Assembly (NCBI RefSeq): GCF_001192835.1
Contig: NZ_DF968182.1
Coordinates: 380,349-444,348 of the forward strand
Source: Lentimicrobium saccharophilum
GTDB taxonomy: Bacteria; Bacteroidota; Bacteroidia; Bacteroidales; Lentimicrobiaceae
Reading direction: 5' to 3'
Length of the DNA stretch: 64,000 nt
In this document: one piece after another, positions 16,380-26,046 of the stretch
Layout: the number at the start of each line of letters is the position of its first letter
Position numbering within the stretch: position 1 is the first letter of the stretch
Notes under the pieces: model-generated
What the model saw: the letters and a program-made list of their open reading frames with translations, nothing else
What the model was told of the DNA's origin: nothing
The model's database searches: none
Translations under genes and position numbers: made by a program

Positions 16380-17597
16380 TTACCAGTTCAGGATCTTCCT
16401 GAAGTCATAATTTTCGGGATCGGGAACATATTTCCGGGCGGCTTCGTAATCGGCCGGCTCAATGTACTGCAGACTGTCTTCAAACACCATTTTTGACTTC
16501 TGCCCTTCCATATTCACCAGGCGGGGCTTCACTTTGCCGTTTTCGTCTTCCACGTCCTTCAGGTAAAGGGGCGTGATGTCGCCGTTGGGGCCGCTCACCA
16601 CCATACAACTGGTCAGGCCCTGGTCGAAGAGGTGCTTCACGCCTATGCCCATCAGGGCGCAGTAAAGCATATCAAAGGCGATGGGCTGCACGCAGCGTAC
16701 CTCGTAACCGATTTCTACCGGACGGCTTTTCACGTTCAGTTTCAATTCCTTCGTTTTTTTCTGCAGGAGTTCGTTGAAGATATGCGCCTTGCTTACATTG
16801 CCCAGTTCCGGGTGCCCGTGGTCGTCGAAGGTAAAATGAATGCCCGAAGAGGTGATTTCATCGTCGGTCATAAAGTGGAAGACCCCCTCGCTGATGATGG
16901 CGACGCCGTAACTGATGCCCAGGATTTTACGCTTGATCATGGATGAAATCACCAGCCTGAGGATGCGGTCGAAGGTAACTTCGGCCTTGTTGAACATCTC
17001 AGGAATGATGATCATGGGATAATGGCAGGCGGCGCCAATGCCGAAGGCCAAATGCCCGGCCTCGCGGCCCATGGCCGAAACCACAAACCAGTTGCCGCTG
17101 GTGCGCGCATCTTCATAAACGGTGGTTGCCAGCCGTACTCCTTCCTGTTTGGCGCTCTGGTAGCCGAAGGTAGGAATGCCGTCGGGCAGGGGCAGGTCGT
17201 TGTCAATGGTTTTAGGAACGTGGATGTTCTGGATCTTCACGTTATTGGCGGCAAGGAATTTCGATATGCGGTTGGCGGTGGAAGCGGTATCGTCGCCACC
17301 GATGGTGACCAGCAGCTTCACGTTGTTGCTGACGAAAAAATCTGTATTGAAATCAGCATCTTTGGGTTTGTGCCGGCTCATAACCAGGAATGAACCGCCC
17401 TGGTTGTGGATGCGGTCGGCCATCTCAAAATCGATGTCGATGGTTTTAGGACTTCCCGTAAACAGGGTCTTGTATCCTTCGTGCAAACCGATGATGCGGT
17501 AACCATCCTTCAGAAAAACCTTGGCCACCGAGGCAATTACTGAGTTGATTCCGGGAGCAGGGCCGCCGCCTGCCAGTATGGCAATTGATCCTTTCAT
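16380..17597 (-). CDS. 6-phosphofructokinase, pyrophosphate-dependent type
   Basis: A 405-residue group II phosphofructokinase, interconverting fructose 6-phosphate and fructose 1,6-bisphosphate. GGGPAPGINS (residues 10-19) is the phosphoryl-donor loop. GGDDT (100-104) and PKTIDND (128-134) carry the Asp (second D) and Lys that in this family select PPi rather than ATP; ATP-PFKs have Gly at these places. MGREAGHLA near 178 and the fructose-phosphate segments follow. PPi use makes the step reversible, important beside the FBPase encoded at 30477. The start follows a predicted -7 box at 17652-17659. Donor preference is inferred from the two diagnostic positions. Confidence 0.92.
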   Translation of the reverse strand: MKGSIAILAGGGPAPGINSVIASVAKVFLKDGYRIIGLHEGYKTLFTGSPKTIDIDFEMADRIHNQGGSFLVMSRHKPKDADFNTDFFVSNNVKLLVTIGGDDTASTANRISKFLAANNVKIQNIHVPKTIDNDLPLPDGIPTFGYQSAKQEGVRLATTVYEDARTSGNWFVVSAMGREAGHLAFGIGAACHYPMIIIPEMFNKAEVTFDRILRLVISSMIKRKILGISYGVAIISEGVFHFMTDDEITSSGIHFTFDDHGHPELGNVSKAHIFNELLQKKTKELKLNVKSRPVEIGYEVRCVQPIAFDMLYCALMGIGVKHLFDQGLTSCMVVSGPNGDITPLYLKDVEDENGKVKPRLVNMEGQKSKMVFEDSLQYIEPADYEAARKYVPDPENYDFRKILNW

Positions 17598-17651
17598 TTT
17601 ATTGCTGGTTATATTTTACAGATTTGTTTATGCCTTTTATACAGGCAGGCG

Positions 17652-17659
17652 CAAATTTA
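17652..17659 (-). promoter_or_regulatory. Predicted -7 box of the PFK gene
   Basis: TAAATTTG on the minus strand matches TAnnTTTG exactly and lies 54 bp upstream of the PFK start. No clear TTG is found at -33. Confidence 0.3.
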
Positions 17660-18340
17660 GGAAGATTTGTGGTTTTATTTCCGGAATCATTCACCGTTTG
17701 GTCAGCAATCGCGTGACCGCCCGGTTCTGCTTCCATCGAAGCAGTTAAAGGGATCATGAGTTTTCTCCTGTTTTTTGATGCGGCTTCAAAGAAATCTACT
17801 ATTACGGTTTACCTGACTTCTGCAAAAAGCAATTTGCCGATGGATGAAAATCAACTGTCCGGATGCATGTGCAGCCCGTGTTCTACCGGATGCAAACCGG
17901 TGCGGGTGGTTTCCGGAAAGCTTTCACCGGCTACTCCACCGAGAATCTGTGTAGTTCTTTATATGCAGCATATTGATAAACAGCACAGTAGTCCGGCATG
18001 CTGCCGGTCGTAAAATTAAACTTGACTTTAGCGGAAGATTGGCTTATCTTGCGGAGCAATATATTCATAAGTGCCCGGGCTCAGTTAGCGGGGGAGATAG
18101 TGTATGAATTACAGCCTGTAATTTATAAATGTGATAAGCTAATACAAAATAATGTACCGGAAAATTATCCAAATGCAAACCAAGCTTCCCATTCTGAACA
18201 AGAAGAGAATCAGGGTCGGAAAATTATTAAATGGGGGGGGGTATCAAACTGTAAATCAAACAAATACAAATTTCAGGATTTCTTTTCCGGAAATTCATGC
18301 AATCTGTTTCATATGTTATCATTCCGGTTATCTAAGGAGA

Positions 18341-18379
18341 TACCCTCCATAGTTATATGATTTACCGGATGGAGGGATA
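18341..18379 (+). promoter_or_regulatory. Inverted repeat in the S8 protease leader
   Basis: TACCCTCCAT (18341-18350) and ATGGAGGGATA (18369-18379) pair with one bulged base around an 18-nt loop. There is no T-run right after the stem, so it is not a convincing terminator. It could be an operator or a leader hairpin for the gene starting at 18425. Confidence 0.35.
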
Positions 18380-18424
18380 CATCAGACCAGGGATATAACA
18401 TTTTTTACCTTAAAATTTAATTAT

Positions 18425-21400
18425 ATGAAATTTTTCAGATTTTTTCTTACAATAGCAGTGATATTTTTATGTTCTGCACTGAAGGGTCAAATACTTTATC
18501 AGGTGGGTGCCTTGAGTATACTGGAAAGCGATGGACAGTTCTACAGAATCAATGGTGATGATACAACAAAAGTATTTCCCGATAAAATTCTACTCAAATT
18601 TAAAGACGGTGTTACACCGGAAGCCAAAACCGGATTTGCAAATAACAACGGCTTAACTTTTATCAAATCTACACTCAATGGTGTTAGTCTTTATACGCTG
18701 AATCAGGGCTCAAACTTTATCGGAGTTACTCAAAGCCTTTCTGCTTCAACTCTTTTGGAATTTTTTGATTTAAACTACCTTTATAAAACTTTGTCAAATT
18801 TCATGCCACCCAACAATGATATTGACTGGTTTAGTTGGAATCCTTGGTGGGCTCAGGAAAATATCATGTGGCCTTACACCGAAACAGATGTTTATGGAGC
18901 CTGGAATATTACCAAAGGCACCCCTGATATTATTGTTGCAAATCTTGACAATGGTATCTCACTCAATCATTCTGACTTGGGTAATGGATCAGATGGGTAC
19001 TCAAATATTTGGGTAAACCATAAAGAAATTCCTGACAATGGAATAGATGACGATAATAACGGGTACATTGATGATTATTATGGCTGGAACTTCGGAACAT
19101 TTGACATTAATTGGGGAGATAATAATGTTACACATTACATGCCCGATCTATATTCTCATGGAAGTATGACAGGTTCAATTATTGCTGCAAAAACCAACAA
19201 TGGTAATACAAATGGAATTTTAGGAGCATTTGGCATTGCTGGTGGCTGGGGTAACAGAGGTGTAAGCCTCATGAATGTAAAAATCTCATCACCGAATGAG
19301 AATATCCAATCAGCTAACATACCCTATGCCATAGAATATGCTTGTTTGAATGGAGCCAAAGTTGTTAATATGGCTTTTGGGGGTGGTTATTCACAAGCTA
19401 TCGATGATGAAATAGGTTATCATTATGGTCAGGGTGTTGTGTTTGTTGCTGCAGTTGGTAATAATAGCAGTCCTGGCTATATTCTTTTTCCGTCTAGTTC
19501 AGAAAATGTTATAGCAGTTGGAGCTACTGAATTTGTATCTTGGGAAGCCAGATGGCACGAAAAAAATTCATCTTTAACTTGGGGCTCAAATTATATTGAC
19601 GATAATTATGGTGTAGAAATCATGGCCCCATGTAGCCCTATAAGTATTTCTGCCCAAGGACAAAACTCTTTTTATTGGGATACAGAGGATTATGACATAT
19701 TTTCAACCAAATCTTCAGCCAGTACTTCTGCTTCATCATCTTTTGTGAGCGGGGTGGTGGCTCTGATGCTCTCGGTCAATCCTTGTTTAACTCCTGATGA
19801 AGTTAGACAGATTCTTAGAGAAACAGCTGACAAATTACCTGGTATGATGGGACATGACACTTATGATTATAACTCAATACCTGGTTATCCGGGTTGTAAT
19901 GATCAAATGGGATATGGCCGAATCAACGCAGCACGTGCACTTGAAAATGTTGCTCCTGGTGCGCCAATTTTAATAACTGGTGCTGTGGCGCCCTGGACAA
20001 CAGACAGAAACATTTACTATAACATTACCATTGAACAAAATGGTGTTCTTGTAATTAATAATTGCGAAGTCTCTTTTGCTCCTGATGTAAAAATTATTGT
20101 TCAACAAGGCGGAAGGCTAATTGTTAACAACAGTGTATTGACCGGTCTTTGTGATGCAAACTGGCAAGGAATTGAAGTGTGGGGTCATAATTCAGCCAAC
20201 CAGTGGCCGGATGAAAATGGAAAATACTCGCAAGGTTATGTAGTTTTGGATAGTGCAACTATTGAAAACACTGTTAACGCCCTTAACCTTTGGAAACCTG
20301 GCGACCTTACTCAAACCGGAGGTATTGTTCACGCAACAGGCTCTACATTTAAAAACAATGCCAAGTCAGTTCATGCACTGCTTTACCGAAATTCTCATCC
20401 TATAAATGAAAGGGAGATGGATTATAATTCATCTTTTAGTGATTGTAACTTCGAGATTACAGCGGATTACAATGGTACACATACTTTCTACAAACATGTG
20501 GATTTAAACCAGATTAATGGTATGAAATTTAAAGGTTGCGATTTTAACCTGTCGCCCGAGGCAAACAATGTTTCAGATTACAACCAGGCAATAGCTGCTT
20601 ATAGCGCAGGGTTTAAGGTTGAAGCAAGGTGCGAAGGACTCACATCACCCTGTAATGCATGGGATAAATCAACTTTTAATGGTTTCAGAATTGGGGTTTA
20701 TGTGGGTAATACAAATTCTTTGTATTCATACCTCATTAACCGGGCACTCTTTACCGGCAATTCCATTGGTGTTCTTTCCAATAATGTTGACAATGCTATT
20801 GTAATTAACTCCGAGTTTTATTCGGCTAAGAACCAATACAACTGGGAAGACTGCACCTACGGCATTTTTGTAGAATCTGGTGCAGGGTTCACCTTCGAAG
20901 AAAACAAATTCTTTAAACAGGCAGGTGCACCACTATCTAATTATATAGGTATAGGTGCTTTTAACTGCGAAACGGTTTCCGACATTTACAAAAACGAGTT
21001 TACCGGCCTTACCGCTGGTAATTATGCCTACGGGAAAAATTATTCTGATTTCCTATACCAAGGTCTCGAATACATTTGCAACATAAACACCGGTAACTGG
21101 GCCGATTTTTATGTAAAGGGGAAAGAGGATGACTTTTTTAGTGGTATCCAATCCAAACAAGGGAGTACCCTTATGCCGGCACGCAACCAATTTTCGCCAA
21201 CCGGCGCCACCTGGCATTTTTACAACGAAACCAAAAATCTCATTGGCTATTATTACTGTCAGAGCTGCCCCGGCCATTACCCTGCATATGTTGAGAATGT
21301 TACGAGAGAACCCGTATCAGTTTCCGGTAATTGTTTGTCACACTATGGAAGTGAAGCTCCATCAACCAGTATCGTTTTAAGCACAGCTTCAAAATTAACT

Positions 21401-22528
21401 ATGGAAACTGCTTTTGCTTTTGCTGATATGGATTTTAACAGTGTAAAGGTGCTTTATAATGACCTGAAAGATGGGGGGAGTACTGCTGGAACCATAAGCG
21501 ATATTTCTCAGGCATTGCCTTCAGATATGATGGAATTACGCGCCAGGCTATTGGGCGATTCACCACACCTAACTACCGAAGTACTCAAATTGGTTGCAGA
21601 TCGCACCGATGTATTTACCGAAGCCGCCATTTTCGACATTTTGGCAGCCAACCCCGACGAGTTGAAGAAAGAAGAATTGATGAAGTATCTTGAAGAAAAG
21701 GAAAACCCGCTGCCTGATTACATGATATCAATTTTAAAACAGGTTGCCGAGGGTACATCCTACCGCACCGTACTCGAAATGGAAATGGCCAAATACTCCC
21801 ACGACCGCTCGCGTGCCGCAGGTGATATGATACGCAGTATTCTTAACGATGAAGAATTAGATATTGCCCAGCTCAGGTTGTGGTTGACCAATCTTGGTGG
21901 TATAGAAGCCGAAAGACAGATTATTGCTTCGTATGCACATGCCGGCGATTTTACACTTGCTTTAGCATTGGCCGAAACCCTGCCACAAACCTATCAGCTT
22001 GCGGGCGATGATTTAACCGGGCACAACCAATTTGTAAGTGTATTGCAAATGCAGCAAAATCTGGTTAATTCAGGGCGAAACATTGATCAGCTCACCCAAT
22101 CAGAACAGGATCAGTTGCGTATAATTGCCGAGGCCGACAATGCAGTTTCAGCCCCGATGGCAAAAGCCATACTCGAATCGTTTTATGGTGCTGAATTTTC
22201 AAGATGCAAACCCATTGACGGTACTTCCTCATACAAAAGCCAGCCTGCTACCCCCAACCAATTGGCAGTGGCTTATGGTCTGAGTATTACAGTAAAACCC
22301 AATCCGGCCAAAGAGTGGGCTGCATTTGATTACACCCTGCCCGAAGGCGTTGAAACAGCAAGTCTCGAAATTGTTGATGCCAATGGTAAACACGTTGAAA
22401 CCATTGCATTAAAAGGCAATCGTGGCCAGCAGTTGATTGATACCCGCACATGGATTGCAGGGCAGTATATTTACACACTTAAAGTTGCCGGGTTTACACA
22501 ATCGGGTAAACTTGTGGTAGTTAAGTAG
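18425..22528 (+). CDS. Secreted S8 (subtilisin) peptidase with beta-helix-like region and T9SS sorting domain
   Basis: A 1367-residue extracellular serine protease. It has a signal peptide (residues 1-22), a prodomain (about 40-120, KILLKFKDGVTPEAKTGF) and an S8 domain at about 150-490. The triad appears to be D175 (VANLDNG), H245 (YSHGSMTG) and S435 (STSASSSFVSG), with oxyanion Asn346 (AAVGNNSSP). The Ser motif lacks the usual Gly and Pro-His of GTSMSSPHVSG, so activity is not certain. Residues 510-1000 contain right-handed beta-helix-like strands. About 1040-1290 is helical. The last 80 residues (ITVKPNPAKEW to SGKLVVVK) are a type A sorting domain. The coding sequence is AT-rich through most of its length and richer in GC toward the 3' end. 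The stop lies 13 bp before the insertion sequence. Confidence 0.9.
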   Translation: MKFFRFFLTIAVIFLCSALKGQILYQVGALSILESDGQFYRINGDDTTKVFPDKILLKFKDGVTPEAKTGFANNNGLTFIKSTLNGVSLYTLNQGSNFIGVTQSLSASTLLEFFDLNYLYKTLSNFMPPNNDIDWFSWNPWWAQENIMWPYTETDVYGAWNITKGTPDIIVANLDNGISLNHSDLGNGSDGYSNIWVNHKEIPDNGIDDDNNGYIDDYYGWNFGTFDINWGDNNVTHYMPDLYSHGSMTGSIIAAKTNNGNTNGILGAFGIAGGWGNRGVSLMNVKISSPNENIQSANIPYAIEYACLNGAKVVNMAFGGGYSQAIDDEIGYHYGQGVVFVAAVGNNSSPGYILFPSSSENVIAVGATEFVSWEARWHEKNSSLTWGSNYIDDNYGVEIMAPCSPISISAQGQNSFYWDTEDYDIFSTKSSASTSASSSFVSGVVALMLSVNPCLTPDEVRQILRETADKLPGMMGHDTYDYNSIPGYPGCNDQMGYGRINAARALENVAPGAPILITGAVAPWTTDRNIYYNITIEQNGVLVINNCEVSFAPDVKIIVQQGGRLIVNNSVLTGLCDANWQGIEVWGHNSANQWPDENGKYSQGYVVLDSATIENTVNALNLWKPGDLTQTGGIVHATGSTFKNNAKSVHALLYRNSHPINEREMDYNSSFSDCNFEITADYNGTHTFYKHVDLNQINGMKFKGCDFNLSPEANNVSDYNQAIAAYSAGFKVEARCEGLTSPCNAWDKSTFNGFRIGVYVGNTNSLYSYLINRALFTGNSIGVLSNNVDNAIVINSEFYSAKNQYNWEDCTYGIFVESGAGFTFEENKFFKQAGAPLSNYIGIGAFNCETVSDIYKNEFTGLTAGNYAYGKNYSDFLYQGLEYICNINTGNWADFYVKGKEDDFFSGIQSKQGSTLMPARNQFSPTGATWHFYNETKNLIGYYYCQSCPGHYPAYVENVTREPVSVSGNCLSHYGSEAPSTSIVLSTASKLTMETAFAFADMDFNSVKVLYNDLKDGGSTAGTISDISQALPSDMMELRARLLGDSPHLTTEVLKLVADRTDVFTEAAIFDILAANPDELKKEELMKYLEEKENPLPDYMISILKQVAEGTSYRTVLEMEMAKYSHDRSRAAGDMIRSILNDEELDIAQLRLWLTNLGGIEAERQIIASYAHAGDFTLALALAETLPQTYQLAGDDLTGHNQFVSVLQMQQNLVNSGRNIDQLTQSEQDQLRIIAEADNAVSAPMAKAILESFYGAEFSRCKPIDGTSSYKSQPATPNQLAVAYGLSITVKPNPAKEWAAFDYTLPEGVETASLEIVDANGKHVETIALKGNRGQQLIDTRTWIAGQYIYTLKVAGFTQSGKLVVVK

Positions 22529-22541
22529 TTTTTAATAACCT

Positions 22542-22557
22542 GAGGCTGTCTCAAAAG
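22542..22557 (+). repeat. Left terminal inverted repeat of the IS
   Basis: GAGGCTGTCTCAAAAG matches the right end at 13 of 16 positions. It forms the first half of the hairpin GAGGCTG/CAGCCTC (22542-22548 with 22560-22566). Confidence 0.75.
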
Positions 22558-22573
22558 GGCAGCCTCTTTTTAA
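22542..22573 (+). terminator. Hairpin terminator at the left IS end
   Basis: GAGGCTG-N11-CAGCCTC followed by TTTTTAATTT. It lies 13 bp after the S8 protease stop and can end that transcript. Confidence 0.55.
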
Positions 22574-22656
22574 TTTATTGATTATCAACAATATTGTGTT
22601 GATAAGTCTTCACATCTATTTGATTGTCAATAAGATAAATTAGTTATCTTTATGAC

Positions 22657-24273
22657 ATGAAAACGAGCAAGCCCAGGTTTAAGCCATACCAACAAAATCA
22701 GTTGATGGCCTTTCCCCCAACTTTCGATGAATTGATAACACCTGAACACCCTGTGAGGGTTGTGAGCCATGTTATTGATCAAATCAACCTTGATCCTTTA
22801 TTACAGAGATATAAGGGAGGCGGATGTTCAAGTTATCATCCCCGAATGCTGCTTAAAGTATTGGTATATGGATATCTGAACAACGTATACTCTTCACGTA
22901 AGCTGGAATCCGCAACCAGAGAGAATATATATTTTATGTGGCTCAGCGGAATGGAAAAGCCGGATCACAACACCATAAACAGGTTCAGAAGTGATCGATT
23001 AAAAGGGGTTATAAAAAAAGTATTTACTCAGGTGGTAATGTTGATGGCAGAATCAGGGCATGTTGATCTTCAGAATGTCTATACTGATGGCACTAAGATA
23101 GAGGCCAGTGCTAACCGTTACACTTTTGTTTGGGGCAAAGCAATCAAGACAAATAAAGAACGCATAGCCAAGCAATTGGATGAACTTTGGCAGTATACTC
23201 AGGAAGTTGCTGCAGAAGAGCTTAAAGATACCTCGCCTACTCAGTTTACCAGGATATCCCCGGAAGAGGTTCGTAAAACAGTAGAAATCATTGATCAAGC
23301 CCTTCAGGATAAATCGGTCGACCCGAAGGTGAAGCAAAAAGTGAAATATGCTAAAAAAAACTGGCCTGATAAGTTGAAAGAATATCAACAGAAAGAGCAA
23401 ACCCTGGGAGAGCGCAATAGTTATTCTAAAACCGATCCGGATGCAACCTTCATGCGCATGAAAGAAGATCATATGCGCAATGGGCAGTTAAAACCGGGAT
23501 ACAATGCACAGATCAGCACAAACGAGCAAATCATTGTTAATTACACCCTGCACCAAAATCCAACGGATACTAAAACATTAAAGACGCACCTTGAATCATT
23601 CAGGGAGGCTTATGGCTTTATGCCCATGGAATTAACCGCCGACGCCGGTTATGGATCTGAGGAGAATTATGAATTCATGGAGCAAAACGAAATAGAGGCA
23701 TATGTTAAGTACAATTATTTTGATCAGGAGCTACATAAACAGCAAAAGGCAAAGGGGATTTTTCATCCGGACAACCTCTATTATAATAAAGAGCGTGACT
23801 GCTATTACTGTCCGATAGGTCAAGCCATGATTTGTATAGGAACAAAGATCGAGACTTCAGAGGCAGGCTATAAACGAATCCTGTCAAGATACCAGGCTGC
23901 TAACTGTGAAGGATGCCCATTAAGAGGAAAATGTCATAAAGCAAAAGGTAACAGAATCATTGAAGTAAGCCATCGGCTGAATGAATTGAGGAAAAAAGCA
24001 AGAGAGCGGCTGTGTAGTGAAAGGGGAATAGCACACCGAAAAAAACGGCCAATAGACGTAGAACCAGTTTTCGGAATGCTAAAACAAAACCGTGGCTTTC
24101 GAAGATTCCTGCTACGTGGAATAGATAAAGTAGCTATTGAATTTGGATTGCTTGCTTTGGCCCATAACCTCAAGAAAATGACTCAAAAACACCCATTTTT
24201 AGCCGTTTTTGACTCTCTGTTGATGAATATTAAACACAAAATACCCAATCCTATACTCTGTGCTGCCAATTAG
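22657..24273 (+). CDS. IS1182-family transposase (DDE type)
   Basis: A 538-residue transposase. The N-terminus (FKPYQQNQLMAFPPTFDELI, then EHPVRVVSHVIDQINLDPLL) and MLLKVLVYGYLNNVYSSRKLE are the IS1182 DNA-binding region. DDE catalytic residues are expected at VYTDGTKIEASANRYT (about residue 144, D), LTADAGYGSEEN (about 328, D) and the C-terminal RKKRPIDVEPVFGMLKQNRGFRRF (E about 470). A Cys cluster CEGCPLRGKCHKAKGN precedes the last block. It reads as intact and could be active. Confidence 0.93.
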   Translation: MKTSKPRFKPYQQNQLMAFPPTFDELITPEHPVRVVSHVIDQINLDPLLQRYKGGGCSSYHPRMLLKVLVYGYLNNVYSSRKLESATRENIYFMWLSGMEKPDHNTINRFRSDRLKGVIKKVFTQVVMLMAESGHVDLQNVYTDGTKIEASANRYTFVWGKAIKTNKERIAKQLDELWQYTQEVAAEELKDTSPTQFTRISPEEVRKTVEIIDQALQDKSVDPKVKQKVKYAKKNWPDKLKEYQQKEQTLGERNSYSKTDPDATFMRMKEDHMRNGQLKPGYNAQISTNEQIIVNYTLHQNPTDTKTLKTHLESFREAYGFMPMELTADAGYGSEENYEFMEQNEIEAYVKYNYFDQELHKQQKAKGIFHPDNLYYNKERDCYYCPIGQAMICIGTKIETSEAGYKRILSRYQAANCEGCPLRGKCHKAKGNRIIEVSHRLNELRKKARERLCSERGIAHRKKRPIDVEPVFGMLKQNRGFRRFLLRGIDKVAIEFGLLALAHNLKKMTQKHPFLAVFDSLLMNIKHKIPNPILCAAN

Positions 24274-24341
24274 AGAAAATTATGATCAAAAAATTTGTCT
24301 TTCATCTATTTCCAATCTTAAAATAAAAAAAGACCGCCTCG

Positions 24342-24357
24342 ATTATGAGACGGCCTC
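24342..24357 (-). repeat. Right terminal inverted repeat of the IS
   Basis: On the minus strand GAGGCCGTCTCATAAT. The outer base is at 24357, only 16 bp before the ATG of the downstream gene (24374), so that gene has lost whatever promoter lay upstream. Confidence 0.72.
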
Positions 24358-24373
24358 TTTTAAAATTTTTACC

Positions 24374-25978
24374 ATGAAGAGGTTATTATTAATTCTGCTT
24401 ATCATCTGCCATTATTCTTACCTTTTTTCTCAACCCATAGTATTGGAATGGCAAGCATGTTTTGGTACTACAGTAAAGGAGGTTGCTTATGATGTTTGTT
24501 CAACCGGAGATGGATATATTATTGTTGCAGAAAGGGAAAGTAACACTTTAGGCTCTGACATTATCCTTATAAGAACTGACTTGTATGGAAATTTGGTTTG
24601 GCAAAAATTTATCGGAGGCACATCTTCTGATGTTCCATATCGCATATTCCCTGCAGGTAATGACTGTTACTATATTTCAGCAATTTCTGCTTCAGAAGAT
24701 GGAGATATTTCAAATAATCCATATCCTGACGGTTATGTAAATTTTTGGCTTTTTAAGATAAATGGTAGCGGTGACATTATCTGGGACAAAATGTATGGTG
24801 GAACATGTTTTGATCAAGGATGGACTGCATGCCACACTCACGATGGAGGTATGGTAAGTTTGGGTTACACTTGTAGTGACGATGGCGATATCAGCAATTA
24901 TTTTGGCAGTTGGGATACCTGGTTGCTTCGCACCGACAGTCTTGGTAATAAAGTATGGGATTTCACCATAGGCACCAAATTTCTTGATTTTCCCAATTCC
25001 ATAACCCAAACCTCCGACCGTGGCTTTTTGGTGGCTTCGGGCTCCATGCCTACAACCGGTGGAAATATTACCTGCACACCATTTAACTACGAAAACTCAG
25101 ATATAGTGCTGTTTAAAATAGATTCATTGGCCAATATTGAATGGCAAAGATGTATCGGGGGTAGTGAAAATGAGGGAGTTAATGATATACTTGAAACCGA
25201 AGATGGATACATACTTGTATGTAATGTTTATTCTGCTGATGGCGATATGACAGGCTCCGGTTATCATTATGGAACTTTACCACAAGGCCACCCAACCGGT
25301 GATATATGGCTTGCAAAAATGGATTTTGAGGGCAATATATTATGGCACAAATGTTATGGTGGCACCCACAATGATTGGTCCAACAGCATTTTCCCAACCC
25401 CGGATGGTGGCTATATTGTTATCGGAGAAACCTACTCCAACGATGGGGATGTTTCGGGAAAGCATCAACCTCATGGTTACTATTCTGATATTTGGGTTTT
25501 TAAAATTAATGCCTCGGGTGATTTGCTTTGGCAAAAATGTTTTGGTGGTTTAGGCGATGAAAAACTTTGGAATGGTGTTATTGACAATGGCGATGGGAGT
25601 TATGTTATAACTTCTACCATGCATGTAGCCGAGAATGGTGGCGATATTACTTGTGTAACAAACTATGGCAGCATTGACATCTGGCTTATTAAATTACGCG
25701 ATACCACAGTGGTAAGTACCAATCATATACCCTATGATGCCGGTATGGTTAGCGTTTACCCCAACCCTGTCCATGATTACGTAGTTTTTGAATTAAAAAA
25801 ACCATTACCAGTGGGTAACATAACCATAAGTGATATTACCGGGCGGCTGGTAACAACCATGGCTTTAACCGGCGAGAAGACGGTGTGGCAAACAAGCGAA
25901 GTGCCAACCGGGGTTTACCTTTACAGAATTAAAGGGGCAACTTCGGTTGCTTCTGGCAAACTGTTGATTATGAATTAA
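24374..25978 (+). CDS. Secreted repeat protein with T9SS type A sorting domain
   Basis: About 534 residues from the ATG at 24374, where a signal peptide MKRLLLILLIICHYSYLFSQ begins. An in-frame extension back to 24260 runs inside the insertion sequence and is not real coding. The body is five to six repeats of about 65-70 residues with GGGYIVIGETYSNDGDVSG and DIWVFKINASGDLLWQKCFGG as typical blades, resembling a beta-propeller surface protein. The last 80 residues (VSVYPNPVHDYVVFE to GKLLIMN) form the sorting domain and closely match that of the next gene. Function is unknown; adhesion or binding are guesses. The spacing to the next gene (68 bp) suggests shared transcription. Confidence 0.8.
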   Translation: MKRLLLILLIICHYSYLFSQPIVLEWQACFGTTVKEVAYDVCSTGDGYIIVAERESNTLGSDIILIRTDLYGNLVWQKFIGGTSSDVPYRIFPAGNDCYYISAISASEDGDISNNPYPDGYVNFWLFKINGSGDIIWDKMYGGTCFDQGWTACHTHDGGMVSLGYTCSDDGDISNYFGSWDTWLLRTDSLGNKVWDFTIGTKFLDFPNSITQTSDRGFLVASGSMPTTGGNITCTPFNYENSDIVLFKIDSLANIEWQRCIGGSENEGVNDILETEDGYILVCNVYSADGDMTGSGYHYGTLPQGHPTGDIWLAKMDFEGNILWHKCYGGTHNDWSNSIFPTPDGGYIVIGETYSNDGDVSGKHQPHGYYSDIWVFKINASGDLLWQKCFGGLGDEKLWNGVIDNGDGSYVITSTMHVAENGGDITCVTNYGSIDIWLIKLRDTTVVSTNHIPYDAGMVSVYPNPVHDYVVFELKKPLPVGNITISDITGRLVTTMALTGEKTVWQTSEVPTGVYLYRIKGATSVASGKLLIMN

Positions 25979-26046
25979 TTAAAATAAATCGGGCAGCTCA
26001 ATTTTTAATGATTTAATTGGTTGAGTAAAACCTAAAAACTAATGTT

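Larger units (their letters stand above)
17598..18424. other. Intergenic region between PFK and S8 protease
   Basis: 827 bp. A -7 box TAAATTTG (17652-17659 minus) serves PFK. The short frames at 17756-18013, 17998-18360 and 18152-18352 lack recognisable domains and are not called. Notable are a run of nine G (18233-18241) and an inverted repeat TACCCTCCAT (18341-18350) / ATGGAGGGATA (18369-18379) about 50 bp before the S8 start codon, possibly part of its leader. Confidence 0.5.
22542..24357 (+). mobile_element. IS1182-family insertion sequence, about 1816 bp
   Basis: A complete-looking element: a single intact transposase gene between imperfect inverted ends (GAGGCTGTCTCAAAAG at left, GAGGCCGTCTCATAAT at right on the minus strand). 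No clear target-site duplication was found. The left end contains a hairpin (GAGGCTG ... CAGCCTC, then T5) that would act as a terminator for the upstream S8 protease and shield the transposase from read-through. The element sits between two T9SS cargo genes, 13 bp after the stop of one and 16 bp before the ATG of the next. Confidence 0.88.

Noticed and set aside
17756-18360. Three short frames before the S8 protease
   Set aside because: Overlapping frames, no recognisable domain, and one crosses the G9 run; more likely leader DNA.
24260-24373. Longer N-terminus for the T9SS gene at 24374
   Set aside because: It overlaps the transposase end and the right IS end and lacks signal character; the signal peptide begins at the ATG 24374.
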